A stretch of 64,000 nucleotides of DNA from Yoonia sp. F2084L (lineage in GTDB: Bacteria; Pseudomonadota; Alphaproteobacteria; Rhodobacterales; Rhodobacteraceae), in contig NZ_JALKAH010000006.1 of NCBI RefSeq assembly GCF_023015625.1, positions 124,001 to 188,000 of the forward strand. Reading direction: 5' to 3'. Shown in pieces: positions 7,771 to 15,903 of the stretch (position 1 is the stretch's first letter; each line of letters opens with the position of its first letter). Both the position numbers and the translations under genes were made by a program. The notes beneath the pieces were generated by a model, which was given only the letters and a program-made list of their open reading frames with translations, had not been told where the DNA came from and searched no databases.

Positions 7771-9008
7771 AAAGTCTCAAGCTTTGGGATCGCAACAACA
7801 AATTGGCCGCCCCAGTCGCGAATATCACTCAGCTGCTGAACGATCTCTTCCCGCAGGTTCCACGGCAAAATCAGCACATAATCTGGACGCGTGGCCTTGA
7901 TATGGTCGGGGTGAAATACCGGAATGTTGACCCCTGGCAAGAACTTACCTTGTTTCTGCGGGCTTAAGTCCGTGGTAAAGGGGAGCAGCTCTGGCCCAAT
8001 ACCGCTATAGTTCAATATCGTATTGCCTTTTGCGGGCGCCCCATAGCCACAGACAGTTTTTCCCTGTCGCCACACGTCGATCAGGAACGACAGAAGGTCT
8101 GCCTTGCATTGGGCTGGTCGTTCGGCGAACCCGCTGTACCCAGCAAGGCTGTTCAAGCCAAAATTCGCTTCGTCACGACGCACCTTCGCGAGTGTCTCAG
8201 CCAAAGCATGGTCATTGATCTCACTTGCGCTGTGTTTGGCAAAGACCCGTAGCGATCCACCATGCGTATTTAGTTGCTCAAGCCCATAAACCGTTAAGCC
8301 ATGTGCTCCAAGAATGCGTTCCACGCTGAGTAGGGAAAGATAGAAATAATGTTCGTGATAGACGGTATCGAATTGTCCTTGCGTCAGCATTTGCAACAGA
8401 TGAGGGAATTCAATTGTCAGGGTGCCATCAGGGGCCAACACCGGTCCGATACCTGAAACAAAATCACCAATATCAGGGACATGGGCCAGCACATTGTTGC
8501 AGGCAATCAGATCTGCAGAGATCCCTTTTTTCCGCAGTGCGTCTCCCAACGACTTGCCAAAAAACTCGACGATACTTTCGATGCCGTGATGCTCTTTTGC
8601 ATACGCGGCGACGTTGTCTGACGGCTCCACGCCAATAACTTTGATGCCTGCGTTCTTAAAATGTTGCAGCAGATAGCCATCATTGCTGGCGATTTCGAGC
8701 ACAAAAGAATCCGACCCAAGGCCAAGCCTTTCTTGCATCTCTTGCGCATAGCGTTCCGCATGCGCCAACCATGACGCCGAAAAGGATGAAAAATAGGCGT
8801 AGTCTTCGTAAAAATGTGGTGGTGTCACTACATCGCTGAGTTGGACAAGCCAGCAGCTTTCGCAAACCAGTGCTTTGAGTGGAAAGAACGTTTGTCCTTC
8901 GTGATCGACACGGCTGGGGTCTCGGAAATGGTTTGAAACCGGGCTTAGCCCAAGATCGACCAAGACATACTCAAGAGGTGATTTGCAGAACCTACATTCA
9001 CTGGCCAT
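7767..9008 (-). CDS. Sugar C-methyltransferase (TylCIII/NovU-like, zinc-binding)
   Basis: A 413-residue three-domain methyltransferase. A zinc-binding module uses Cys5, Cys8, Cys49 and Cys52. The SAM-binding core reads VLEIASNDGYLL at about 103-114. A C-terminal C-methyltransferase domain ends in LPWNLREEI, and the catalytic-region motif YHEHYFYLS is present. Relatives transfer a methyl group to C3 or C5 of NDP-4-keto-6-deoxyhexoses, giving branched sugars such as mycarose or noviose precursors. Here the substrate should be a CDP sugar from the two adjacent upstream genes. ATG 9008 overlaps the rfbG stop by 11 bases; the longer frame to 9038 adds nothing conserved. Confidence 0.87.
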   Translation of the reverse strand: MASECRFCKSPLEYVLVDLGLSPVSNHFRDPSRVDHEGQTFFPLKALVCESCWLVQLSDVVTPPHFYEDYAYFSSFSASWLAHAERYAQEMQERLGLGSDSFVLEIASNDGYLLQHFKNAGIKVIGVEPSDNVAAYAKEHHGIESIVEFFGKSLGDALRKKGISADLIACNNVLAHVPDIGDFVSGIGPVLAPDGTLTIEFPHLLQMLTQGQFDTVYHEHYFYLSLLSVERILGAHGLTVYGLEQLNTHGGSLRVFAKHSASEINDHALAETLAKVRRDEANFGLNSLAGYSGFAERPAQCKADLLSFLIDVWRQGKTVCGYGAPAKGNTILNYSGIGPELLPFTTDLSPQKQGKFLPGVNIPVFHPDHIKATRPDYVLILPWNLREEIVQQLSDIRDWGGQFVVAIPKLETF

Positions 9009-10065
9009 GTTGGCTACCGTCACTTTCAAATTGCGCAATTTGGGTTTGGGTCATTGCCCACATATCGGCACCTTCGGCATGTGATTTATACCACGCGGCC
9101 AAAGCCGAGAGCGCATCAGGCAATCGCCAGTTGGGCGACCATCCAAGCTCGGCATGCGCCTTAGAGCTATCAAGTGCCAACAGTTTTTCTTCGAATACTT
9201 CGAATGTTTGCGCAACTTGAACATCAGCCCCTTGGCCCCAAATCTGAGCTAACTGGCGCGCAACGATTTCGACAGGTTGGCAATCTGCTCCAGCAGATGC
9301 GAAGTTCCAGCCGCCAGAGAATGCGGTCCCATTCTGAGCAAGCGCCTTCGCCAAAGCAAGATACCCAGGCAATGGATCAAGCACATGCTGCCATGGCCGC
9401 GTGGAATGCGGGTTACGCAATGTCAGCGGCTCGCCTGCCGCGAAACAACGCACCGCGTCTGGTAATAGCCGGTTGGCAGACCAATCGCCGCCACCGATGA
9501 TATTACCAACACGCAACGCCGCTATCCCGAGATGGGGGAAATAACTATTGGCGTAAGCCGTAATAACGTGTTCGCTTGCCGCTTTGCTGGCGCTGTAAGG
9601 CTCTTTGCCGCCTAACGGGTCGTTTTCCCGGTAGGGCCAATGCCAGTTCTTGTTTTGATAAACCTTATCAGTCGTTACCAATAACATAGCCTTCAAGTCT
9701 TCAAGCTTTCGGGCGGCCTGCATTACATTGACCGTGCCCATGACGTTGGTCTCAAAAGTCTCGACAGGATCACCATGCGCCGTCAAAACCAGTGGCTGGG
9801 CGGCCAAATGAAATATGATTTCTGGCCGAGCATCTGTCATCGCCGTCGACAGACGATCCAAATCACGGACATCACCAATTGTCGACTTTGACAGCCTGTC
9901 ACCTAGCAAAACCACGTCAAAAAAAGACGGGTTCGTCAAAGGTGAAAGCGCGTAACCTGACACGATAGCGCCTTTCCTCAAAAGATAGCTGCAAAGCCAA
10001 CCACCCATGAATCCAGTGTGACCGGTTACGAAAACGCGCCTATTTTGCCACCAATCGTCAGTCAT
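8998..10065 (-). CDS. rfbG: CDP-glucose 4,6-dehydratase
   Basis: 355 residues from ATG 10065. It converts CDP-glucose to CDP-4-keto-6-deoxyglucose with bound NAD+. Visible features are TGHTGFMGGWL at about 14-24, the QPLVLTAH loop, the catalytic PYSASKAASEHV with YxxxK, and GNIIGGGDWSANRLLPD, which is characteristic of RfbG. The start shares one base with the stop of the rfbF gene (TGATG at 10065). Together the two genes commit the pathway to CDP-activated 6-deoxyhexoses. Confidence in the enzyme class is high. Confidence 0.93.
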   Translation of the reverse strand: MTDDWWQNRRVFVTGHTGFMGGWLCSYLLRKGAIVSGYALSPLTNPSFFDVVLLGDRLSKSTIGDVRDLDRLSTAMTDARPEIIFHLAAQPLVLTAHGDPVETFETNVMGTVNVMQAARKLEDLKAMLLVTTDKVYQNKNWHWPYRENDPLGGKEPYSASKAASEHVITAYANSYFPHLGIAALRVGNIIGGGDWSANRLLPDAVRCFAAGEPLTLRNPHSTRPWQHVLDPLPGYLALAKALAQNGTAFSGGWNFASAGADCQPVEIVARQLAQIWGQGADVQVAQTFEVFEEKLLALDSSKAHAELGWSPNWRLPDALSALAAWYKSHAEGADMWAMTQTQIAQFESDGSQHGQ

Positions 10066-10841
10066 CACCAGGTTTTCCAAGGCGCCCTGCCAGATTGCCA
10101 GTATTCTTCAAGCAGGTTCATTTCGCGTTGGGTATCCATACACTGCCAGTAACCGGCATGGCGATAGACGCTGAGCTGACCTGCTTCCGAAAGTTGCTGC
10201 AAAACACCGTCCTCAAGCGTGATGTCATCTGCATCGGAAAGGCCTTCAAAAATGCTCTTACTGAAAACAAAGAAGCCGCCGTTGATCCAACCAGAACCTG
10301 TTTGCGGCTTTTCACTAAACGAAGACACGACATCCCCATCTAGTGCGAGTTCGCCAAAACGCGAAGAAGGGCGTACTGCGACAACGGTGGCAAGCTTGCC
10401 ATTCGTGTGATGATGTTCAATCACGGCGTTGATGTCCACATCGCTCACACCGTCCCCATAGGTCGCGAGGAATATGTCGTCATCAATGTACTTGGTTGCC
10501 CGTTTCAGACGTGACCCTGTCAGGGTCTGGACGCCTGCATTTTGGATGCGAATTTTCCAAGGTAACAGTTCCTCAGTGGTTCCAAGGTTGGTCACCGTCG
10601 CTGCCTTTAGATCGATTTCTATATCCTGACTATGATTTCGATAGTTCAGGAAAAACTGCTTTATAACATCGCTCTTGTAGCCTGTGCAGAGCACAAAATC
10701 ATGGTGACCAAAATGGCTGTAGCTTCGCATGATGTGCCACAAAATCGGCTTGTGCCCGATCTCAACCATGGGCTTTGGCTTCAGTTCGGTCTCTTCTCGG
10801 ATCCGCGTCCCTAGCCCCCCGCAAAGTATCGCAACTTGCAT
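10065..10841 (-). CDS. rfbF: Glucose-1-phosphate cytidylyltransferase
   Basis: 258 residues, the normal size for RfbF. The nucleotidyltransferase signature LCGGLGTRIREET lies at residues 6-18, followed by KPKPMVEIGHKPILWHIM. It makes CDP-glucose from CTP and glucose-1-phosphate. The ATG at 10841 has AGGACAG upstream, and the longer frame to 10946 adds a segment unlike the family. The cluster contains no rfbH (3-dehydratase), so the product is not on the standard 3,6-dideoxyhexose route. A C-methyltransferase is present instead. Confidence 0.93.
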   Translation of the reverse strand: MQVAILCGGLGTRIREETELKPKPMVEIGHKPILWHIMRSYSHFGHHDFVLCTGYKSDVIKQFFLNYRNHSQDIEIDLKAATVTNLGTTEELLPWKIRIQNAGVQTLTGSRLKRATKYIDDDIFLATYGDGVSDVDINAVIEHHHTNGKLATVVAVRPSSRFGELALDGDVVSSFSEKPQTGSGWINGGFFVFSKSIFEGLSDADDITLEDGVLQQLSEAGQLSVYRHAGYWQCMDTQREMNLLEEYWQSGRAPWKTW

Positions 10842-11002
10842 CTGTCCTGCCTTCTTGTCGTTTCGTTTTCCTGCGACGTGTCTTGCTTGCGCGGGATTGA
10901 TCACTTGTCCAGTTTTGCTTGCTTCTAACATACAACTCATTGACACCCGAGTTCAAAAACCCCACCGCCGTTGGTGCCTGATTTCTTCCAGTTTAAGTGC
11001 AG

Positions 11003-11968
11003 TCAGAGTTTCAAATCCGTATCCTCGATGTTTAGGCTTTGCTCGATGATTGCTATCGGATCAGAGCGGATGGCACGGTAAATTCTTAAGATATACTCAC
11101 CAATAATGCCCAAAAGGAATGCATTCAGGCCAATTCCAAACAAAATCAGAAGCTGGATGCTGATGAAACCGGGGGGCAAGTTGGGATCAAGAAACTTCGA
11201 GATCAAATAGAAAACCGTCAGTGCAACGGTGGCCAAAATGATCACAAGACCGGTGTATGTCGCGATCCTCAACGGAACCGTCGAATGATTGAGAACTGCT
11301 GTCAGTCCAAGACTTACAAGCCGCAACGTACCGAACTGACTTTGGCCAGCCTGTCTGGCGTCTCGGTCGTACGCAATGCCCGTCTGGTTAAAACCAAGAC
11401 CTGCGATCATGCCACGCAGATATGGGTTTGGTTGGCCACTCCTAGAAATCGCCTCGACAACCCGGCGATCAATCAGACGAAAATCACCGACATCTCTGGG
11501 GATTGGATGCTCGCTCACCTTGTCGATTGCCCAATACCCAACCTTACGGAAAAGCGTGATAAATGGTCCTTCTTTACGCCCCTTGCGTACACCATAGACG
11601 ACTTGGTAACCCTGCTGCCAAAGCGCAAAAAACTCTTCCAAAAGTTCGGGCGGATCTTGAAGGTCTGCATCGATTTGCAAAACTGCATCGCCGCGTGTGT
11701 GCATGTAGTTGGCTAAGATTGAGTTCTGAAACCCAAAGTTCTTTGAGAATTTAATCGCCCGAACGCGTGCATCATTTTCAGCGAGATGCCTGAGTTTTCC
11801 CCACGTACCATCGCTCGAGTGATTGTCAGAGAACACGAACTCAAACTCACATCGGTCAGACATGCGATCTGCAAGCGCCGTTAGCCGCTTATAGAGCTGG
11901 TCAAGGTTTTCTTCTTCGTTAAACACGGGAATTGAAACAGAAATGAGAGGCTTTGCATCTTCTTTCAT
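11003..11968 (-). CDS. GtrB/DPM-like polyprenyl-phosphate glycosyltransferase
   Basis: A GT2 enzyme of 321 residues. The catalytic domain contains SVSIPVFNEEENL near residue 10, DADLQDPPELL near 100 and GDFRLIDRRVV near 160. Two C-terminal membrane helices (about 233-255 and 268-292) follow. This layout is that of GtrB and bacterial dolichol-phosphate-mannose-synthase-like proteins, which load a sugar onto undecaprenyl phosphate. The family supplies the lipid-linked donor for GtrA flipping and a GT39/GtrC transferase, both present at the far end of this cluster. ATG 11968 is used. The sugar is unknown. Confidence 0.88.
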   Translation of the reverse strand: MKEDAKPLISVSIPVFNEEENLDQLYKRLTALADRMSDRCEFEFVFSDNHSSDGTWGKLRHLAENDARVRAIKFSKNFGFQNSILANYMHTRGDAVLQIDADLQDPPELLEEFFALWQQGYQVVYGVRKGRKEGPFITLFRKVGYWAIDKVSEHPIPRDVGDFRLIDRRVVEAISRSGQPNPYLRGMIAGLGFNQTGIAYDRDARQAGQSQFGTLRLVSLGLTAVLNHSTVPLRIATYTGLVIILATVALTVFYLISKFLDPNLPPGFISIQLLILFGIGLNAFLLGIIGEYILRIYRAIRSDPIAIIEQSLNIEDTDLKL

Positions 11969-12048
11969 TGTTTCCTAAAGTTCCCGCTGCACTGCGTTAG
12001 ATCGACCGGCTTGCTGCACCAGCGCCTGTGTTCTTCGTGAGTGTCCCG

Positions 12049-12861
12049 TCAGATACGCTCTGCCGCGTATTTCGCAACGGCGGGGATCGTATCACGAAAC
12101 TTGATTTCATCTGGTAATAAAGTGGGTTGAAAAACAACGCCATAATTTTCTTCAGGCGGTTCAGGCAGTGCGCCAAATTTGCCCAATTCGGGAAATCCGA
12201 CCGCTTCAGCGATCGATGTGGCAATGTCCCGCAGCTTGACAGGTTTGCCATGGCTAATTGTCACGTGGCCCAAGCAGCCGCTTTTCTTAATCGCACGCAC
12301 CGCCAGCGCAGTATCGAGAACGTGTTGGTACTCTCGCAGTTGCAGTCCTGATGTCATCTTTAGCGGCACCCGGGACCGCGCGGCTGCAAAAAGTTGGCCC
12401 AGAAACATAAATGGTGGCGGGTCGTCCAACCCAAAGAGCGTGTGCATACGGCAATGAAGAACGTTCGCGTTCCGCGAGACAGCTTCTGCAACGTAGTCAG
12501 AGAGCCGTTCTTTCGATCGGACATAGGCGTTGGGTTGCTTCATCATGCCTTCGAGCACGGTTCCGAACGTCACAACGCTCAACCCCAACTGTTCGCCCGC
12601 AAGGATCACATTTCGGGGAAGGGTGAAATTCACCTCATCCAGCGCATCTACGGGCAGCCGCGGGTCAAGAAGCCCCGATGCAACGAAAACTGTGTCACCA
12701 GGTTCGGTCACTGTTCCCAGCTTATTGATGACGCGATCTAATGTTTCATCCTGCACCCAATCATGGCAATCCGCTCTGCCTAAGGCGATCAGATTCTGAG
12801 TTCCATGCGCTCGTATGAGCCCCTGGCCCAAACGCCCGTTGGCCCCGATTACAACCGTCAT
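12049..12861 (-). CDS. NAD(P)-dependent sugar nucleotide reductase/epimerase
   Basis: A 270-residue SDR from ATG 12861 with an AGGGG ribosome binding site. The Rossmann motif is at the very start, VVIGANGRLGQGLIRAHG. The middle contains NAYVRSKERLSDYV, with YxxxK-like spacing. It resembles dTDP-4-dehydrorhamnose reductase-type proteins only loosely. It is the first gene of the glycan cluster, and promoter elements should lie in 12862-13080. Its likely job is a ketoreduction in the deoxysugar pathway, but epimerisation is equally possible. Confidence 0.7.
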   Translation of the reverse strand: MTVVIGANGRLGQGLIRAHGTQNLIALGRADCHDWVQDETLDRVINKLGTVTEPGDTVFVASGLLDPRLPVDALDEVNFTLPRNVILAGEQLGLSVVTFGTVLEGMMKQPNAYVRSKERLSDYVAEAVSRNANVLHCRMHTLFGLDDPPPFMFLGQLFAAARSRVPLKMTSGLQLREYQHVLDTALAVRAIKKSGCLGHVTISHGKPVKLRDIATSIAEAVGFPELGKFGALPEPPEENYGVVFQPTLLPDEIKFRDTIPAVAKYAAERI

Positions 12862-13083
12862 AACATCCCCTAAAAGCGCCCAATGTAAAACCCGATCAGC
12901 CGAATTTAAGCGTCGTGTGAAATGAAGTGTTCGGGTTCCTGTTGAATTTCTCCATTGCGACAAAGTCAACCATAATTGACGACCAAAGCCGAGACCAGTG
13001 CAGAACGGCGGCTCAGCCACAAATATTTTTGCAAGTCGAAATTCCGTACTTGTGAACGAACCGTGAACCGCGATTCTTCTCTA

Positions 13084-13196
13084 TGTCAAGTTAAGGGTAT
13101 CCTGAAGTGGCAGGAGGACCGCAAGGTCGATTGGCACTACATCGCGCCGGGCAAGCCGATGCAAAATGGCTTCGTCGAAAGTTTTAAAGGACGCAG
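13084..13196 (+). mobile_element. IS3-family transposase OrfB fragment
   Basis: About 37 codons of an IS3-type OrfB integrase core remain, including [19 protein letters not shown]. This is the strongly conserved block ending in the last catalytic Glu of the DDE triad (FVES). The frame then runs straight into RHS sequence in a different frame at 13194-13197. The upstream part of the element and any terminal repeat are gone. The scar marks the breakpoint that removed the 5' part of the RHS gene. Confidence 0.72.
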
Positions 13197-13967
13197 ACGA
13201 TCCACTCCATCCACGACGGCGCGGGCAACCGGATTGCGGAGTATCTCTATGATGAGAGTGCAGGCACCAGCAGCCTGATCCGCGAATATATCTGGGCGAA
13301 CGGCCAAATCGTTGGTGTCTATGAGAACGGCACACTCTACTATGTGCGGACCGACCACATTGGACGGCCTGTGTTTGCGACGGACGGCGGCGGCACCAAG
13401 GTCTGGGAGGCCAGCTACCTGCCCTTCGGCGGCGTGCAGGCGTCCACCGGACCCAATCCGGAACTGCGCTTCCCCGGACAATGGTTCCAATCCGAGACCG
13501 GGCTGCACCAAAACTGGATGCGGGATTATGACCCGACCACGGGACGATACATCCAAGCCGACCCGCTGGGGTTGGTCGATGGGGCCAGTGTCTATGGCTA
13601 TGCGCTGCAGAATCCGGGGCGGTATATTGATCCGAGAGGCGAGAGTGTTTGGGACGACCTTTGTCATCTCTTCCCTCATTTGTGTGACAGGCCAAGTTCT
13701 TGTCCAGCCCCGGGTAGCGGCATTGACGGAAGTGATCCCGACAACATACTTCCACCAAGCGGAGAAGCATGCAGCGACTGTAGCCCACCGCCTCCACCAC
13801 CGCCAAATTGTGCTGACAAGTTTGTTGAATGTGTTGCGTCCGACCTTGGTGGAGTCTTTGATCAAGAGGCCGGAATGTCACGTTGTGGACGCTGCAACTT
13901 AGAGTGTTTTGCTCAAGGGGCATGGCCAGATACAACGCCAAGCGGGCAGTCGTGTTATCGGAGATGA
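13194..13967 (+). pseudogene. 3' part of an RHS-repeat toxin gene with Cys-rich tip (5' part lost)
   Basis: An open frame from the IS3 junction encodes about 257 residues of an RHS protein. It contains YD-repeat remnants ([15 protein letters not shown]), then the RHS core ending (LRFPGQWFQSETGLHQNWMR, then DYDPTTGRYIQADPLGL) and the conserved DPRGE boundary. After the boundary comes a tip of about 105 residues with a proline run and 13 cysteines, ending CYRR. Such tips are normally toxin domains released by the RHS shell. This one matches none I recognise. With no start codon or secretion end, the shell cannot form, so I call it a pseudogene. It is followed four bases later by a candidate immunity gene. 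Confidence 0.85.
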
Positions 13968-13970
13968 ATT

Positions 13971-14315
13971 ATGGAACCAGAAATTTGGCCGCTAGAGTAC
14001 CAAGCTGCAGTGAACGAAGCTGTCCAGCTTTGTTCATCCCACGGCGTTGAAGCTGCTCTAGTCTCGCTTAAGGCTATAGAGGAAGAATTCTGTAGCCACT
14101 CAGCATTTAAGGGCCGAGAAAGCGTCTTAAAGAAGTCCATCATTCGCAATGTCATATTGGTGCTGACTCTAAGCGACGAAACTCGATCAAAATTAGCGCT
14201 AGAGCAACTCGCAAATAAATCCTCACAACTCGGAATCTTCGAAGATGCCGAGCAAGATCATCTAAGACGCGTCATATCTGGGAAGTTGAACTCCACAATT
14301 TGGAGGGATTCATAA
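13971..14315 (+). CDS. Candidate immunity protein for the RHS tip
   Basis: A 114-residue, probably all-helical acidic protein beginning MEPEIWPLEYQAAVNEAV. It matches no family I can name. The ATG is three bases after the RHS stop, and a GGAGA lies within the RHS end, so the two are translationally coupled. Base composition is visibly richer in A and T than the flanking RHS fragments, as is common for imported tip-immunity cassettes. Role is inferred only from position after a polymorphic toxin tip. A retained orphan immunity would protect against sibling strains that still carry the intact toxin. Confidence 0.55.
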   Translation: MEPEIWPLEYQAAVNEAVQLCSSHGVEAALVSLKAIEEEFCSHSAFKGRESVLKKSIIRNVILVLTLSDETRSKLALEQLANKSSQLGIFEDAEQDHLRRVISGKLNSTIWRDS

Positions 14316-14334
14316 CCTTTGCCTTTGTCCCGGT

Positions 14335-14667
14335 TTGTCAAACCGTCTGGAGGAGATTGTCTTCAGCACCGGCGGTCTGCGCCAGCTGACCTATGACGCG
14401 GCGGGCAATGTCACCTTCGACAACCGCAACGGGCCGGGCTATAGCTATAACTACGACGCCGCCAACCGCATGTCCTCCTTTGCGATCAACGGGGTCATTC
14501 AGGCCGAATATGCATACAACGCGCTTGGCCAGCAGGTCATCCGCAGGCTGACGCAGGCGGGCCAACCGCCCCGATCGGAACGTCCGCTTTTTGAACACGG
14601 TACGAAAGACTTGTTGCGTACAGAGTCTCATGAACTGGAAATTGAGTTTGTTCCTTCTGGGCTGTAG
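14335..14667 (+). pseudogene. Internal RHS-repeat fragment
   Basis: The frame contains classic YD repeats: LRQLTYDAAGNVTFDN, then YSYNYDAANRMSSFAI and AEYAYNALGQQVIRRLT. The homology ends at AGQ near 14562. In intact RHS proteins of this type the next residues would be [16 protein letters not shown], which is exactly where the fragment at 13197 starts. So this piece encodes the part that should lie upstream of the piece found before it. After 14570 the frame is unrelated and runs out at 14667. Confidence 0.82.
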
Positions 14668-14704
14668 CAATGTGGCGCAACAGTCTGGGCCAGGGAGAAC
14701 GCGG

Positions 14705-15868
14705 ATGAGCGTCGATTCAATTGGAAGGGTACAATCACCACGTATTATACGTATCGGTGGTGGTATTGCACTGGAAGTTGCCGAGGTCCTATCTCAGCTT
14801 GGTCTGTCACGGCCATTGATCGTGACGGACAAAAATCTGATGACGCTGGGGCACGTCGCGACTGTCACCGATGTATTGGACAGTGCGGGTCTTTCATGGC
14901 GGGTCTTTGATCAGGTCGTCGAGGATCCTACCGATCGCTGTGTGGACGACGGGCTTGCTGTGCTGCGCAGTGGCGATTTTGACTGCATTATCGGGCTGGG
15001 TGGTGGCAGCCCGATGGACGCGGCCAAAGCGATCAGTTTCATGAGCGTTAATCCCGGCCATGTCCGAGACTACAAGGCGCCGCGCCAAATTGATCGCTGC
15101 GGGCCGCCGGTGATCTTGATACCGACGACCGGGGGCACCGGATCGGAACTGACGCGCTGGTGCGTGATTACGGACACCGCGCAGCCTGAGAAATACAATC
15201 TGTCAGGGCTTGCCTGCGTAGCAACTGCGGCATTGATCGACTGGACGTTCACAACGACCAAGCCGCTGCGTATCACCGCAGACACCGCTGTCGATAGTAT
15301 GACCCATGCGATTGAGGCCTATGTTAGCCGGAAGGCCTTTGCTTATACCGATGCATTCGCGCTAGCTGCCATGTCTGCGATAGCCAGACACGTCCGCACC
15401 GCCTGCAAACAGCCCGACAATGCAGACGCGCGCGCCGCTCTGATGCTTGCAGCATCGCAAGCAGGCATGGCCTTTTCCAATGCCTCTGTTGCTTTGGTGC
15501 ACGGTATGAGCCGCCCGATTGGTGCGCATTTTCATGTGGCCCATGGTCTGTCGAACGCAATGCTATTGCCAGCTGTCACAGAGTTTTCAATCGGGTCCTC
15601 ACAGGCGCGGTACGCGACCTGCGCGCGCGTCATGGGATGGGCTGACGATAATGATACCGATGCATTCGCATGTGACAGCCTTGTACAACAGCTCAAGACT
15701 CTGAACGCAGATTTGAAAGTGCCCCGCGTCGGTGAATTGGGCCATAAAGCAACCCAAGAGATGTTCACGTTGATGGCGGCACAGGCGCTCGCTTCTGGAT
15801 CGCCGCAAAACAATCCACGCATTCCAACCGAAAATGAGATTGTGCAACTTTACGGCCAGGTATGGTGA
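14705..15868 (+). CDS. Iron-containing alcohol dehydrogenase
   Basis: 387 residues, normal for the family. The NAD-binding GGGSPMDAAKAIS lies near residue 100. Metal ligands follow the family pattern: Asp in DTAVDSMTHAIEAYVS with a His, and later His in VHGMSRPIGAHFHVAHGLSNA. The ATG at 14705 has AGGGAGA upstream; the longer frame to 14591 runs back into RHS debris and is not real. Substrate is unknown; the family includes 1,3-propanediol, butanol and lactaldehyde reductases. It is monocistronic and converges on the fic gene. Confidence 0.9.
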   Translation: MSVDSIGRVQSPRIIRIGGGIALEVAEVLSQLGLSRPLIVTDKNLMTLGHVATVTDVLDSAGLSWRVFDQVVEDPTDRCVDDGLAVLRSGDFDCIIGLGGGSPMDAAKAISFMSVNPGHVRDYKAPRQIDRCGPPVILIPTTGGTGSELTRWCVITDTAQPEKYNLSGLACVATAALIDWTFTTTKPLRITADTAVDSMTHAIEAYVSRKAFAYTDAFALAAMSAIARHVRTACKQPDNADARAALMLAASQAGMAFSNASVALVHGMSRPIGAHFHVAHGLSNAMLLPAVTEFSIGSSQARYATCARVMGWADDNDTDAFACDSLVQQLKTLNADLKVPRVGELGHKATQEMFTLMAAQALASGSPQNNPRIPTENEIVQLYGQVW

Positions 15869-15903
15869 CCCCCAGGGTCCTTGCGCTCCACCATATCCTG
15901 ATC

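Noticed and set aside
13792-13806. Run of proline codons as a possible repeat or recombination site
   Set aside because: Short low-complexity linker typical between an RHS shell and tip; no second copy seen.
13081-13941. Two minus-strand frames opposite the RHS fragment
   Set aside because: The plus strand holds the unmistakable RHS core; the antisense frames contain only composition-driven residues.
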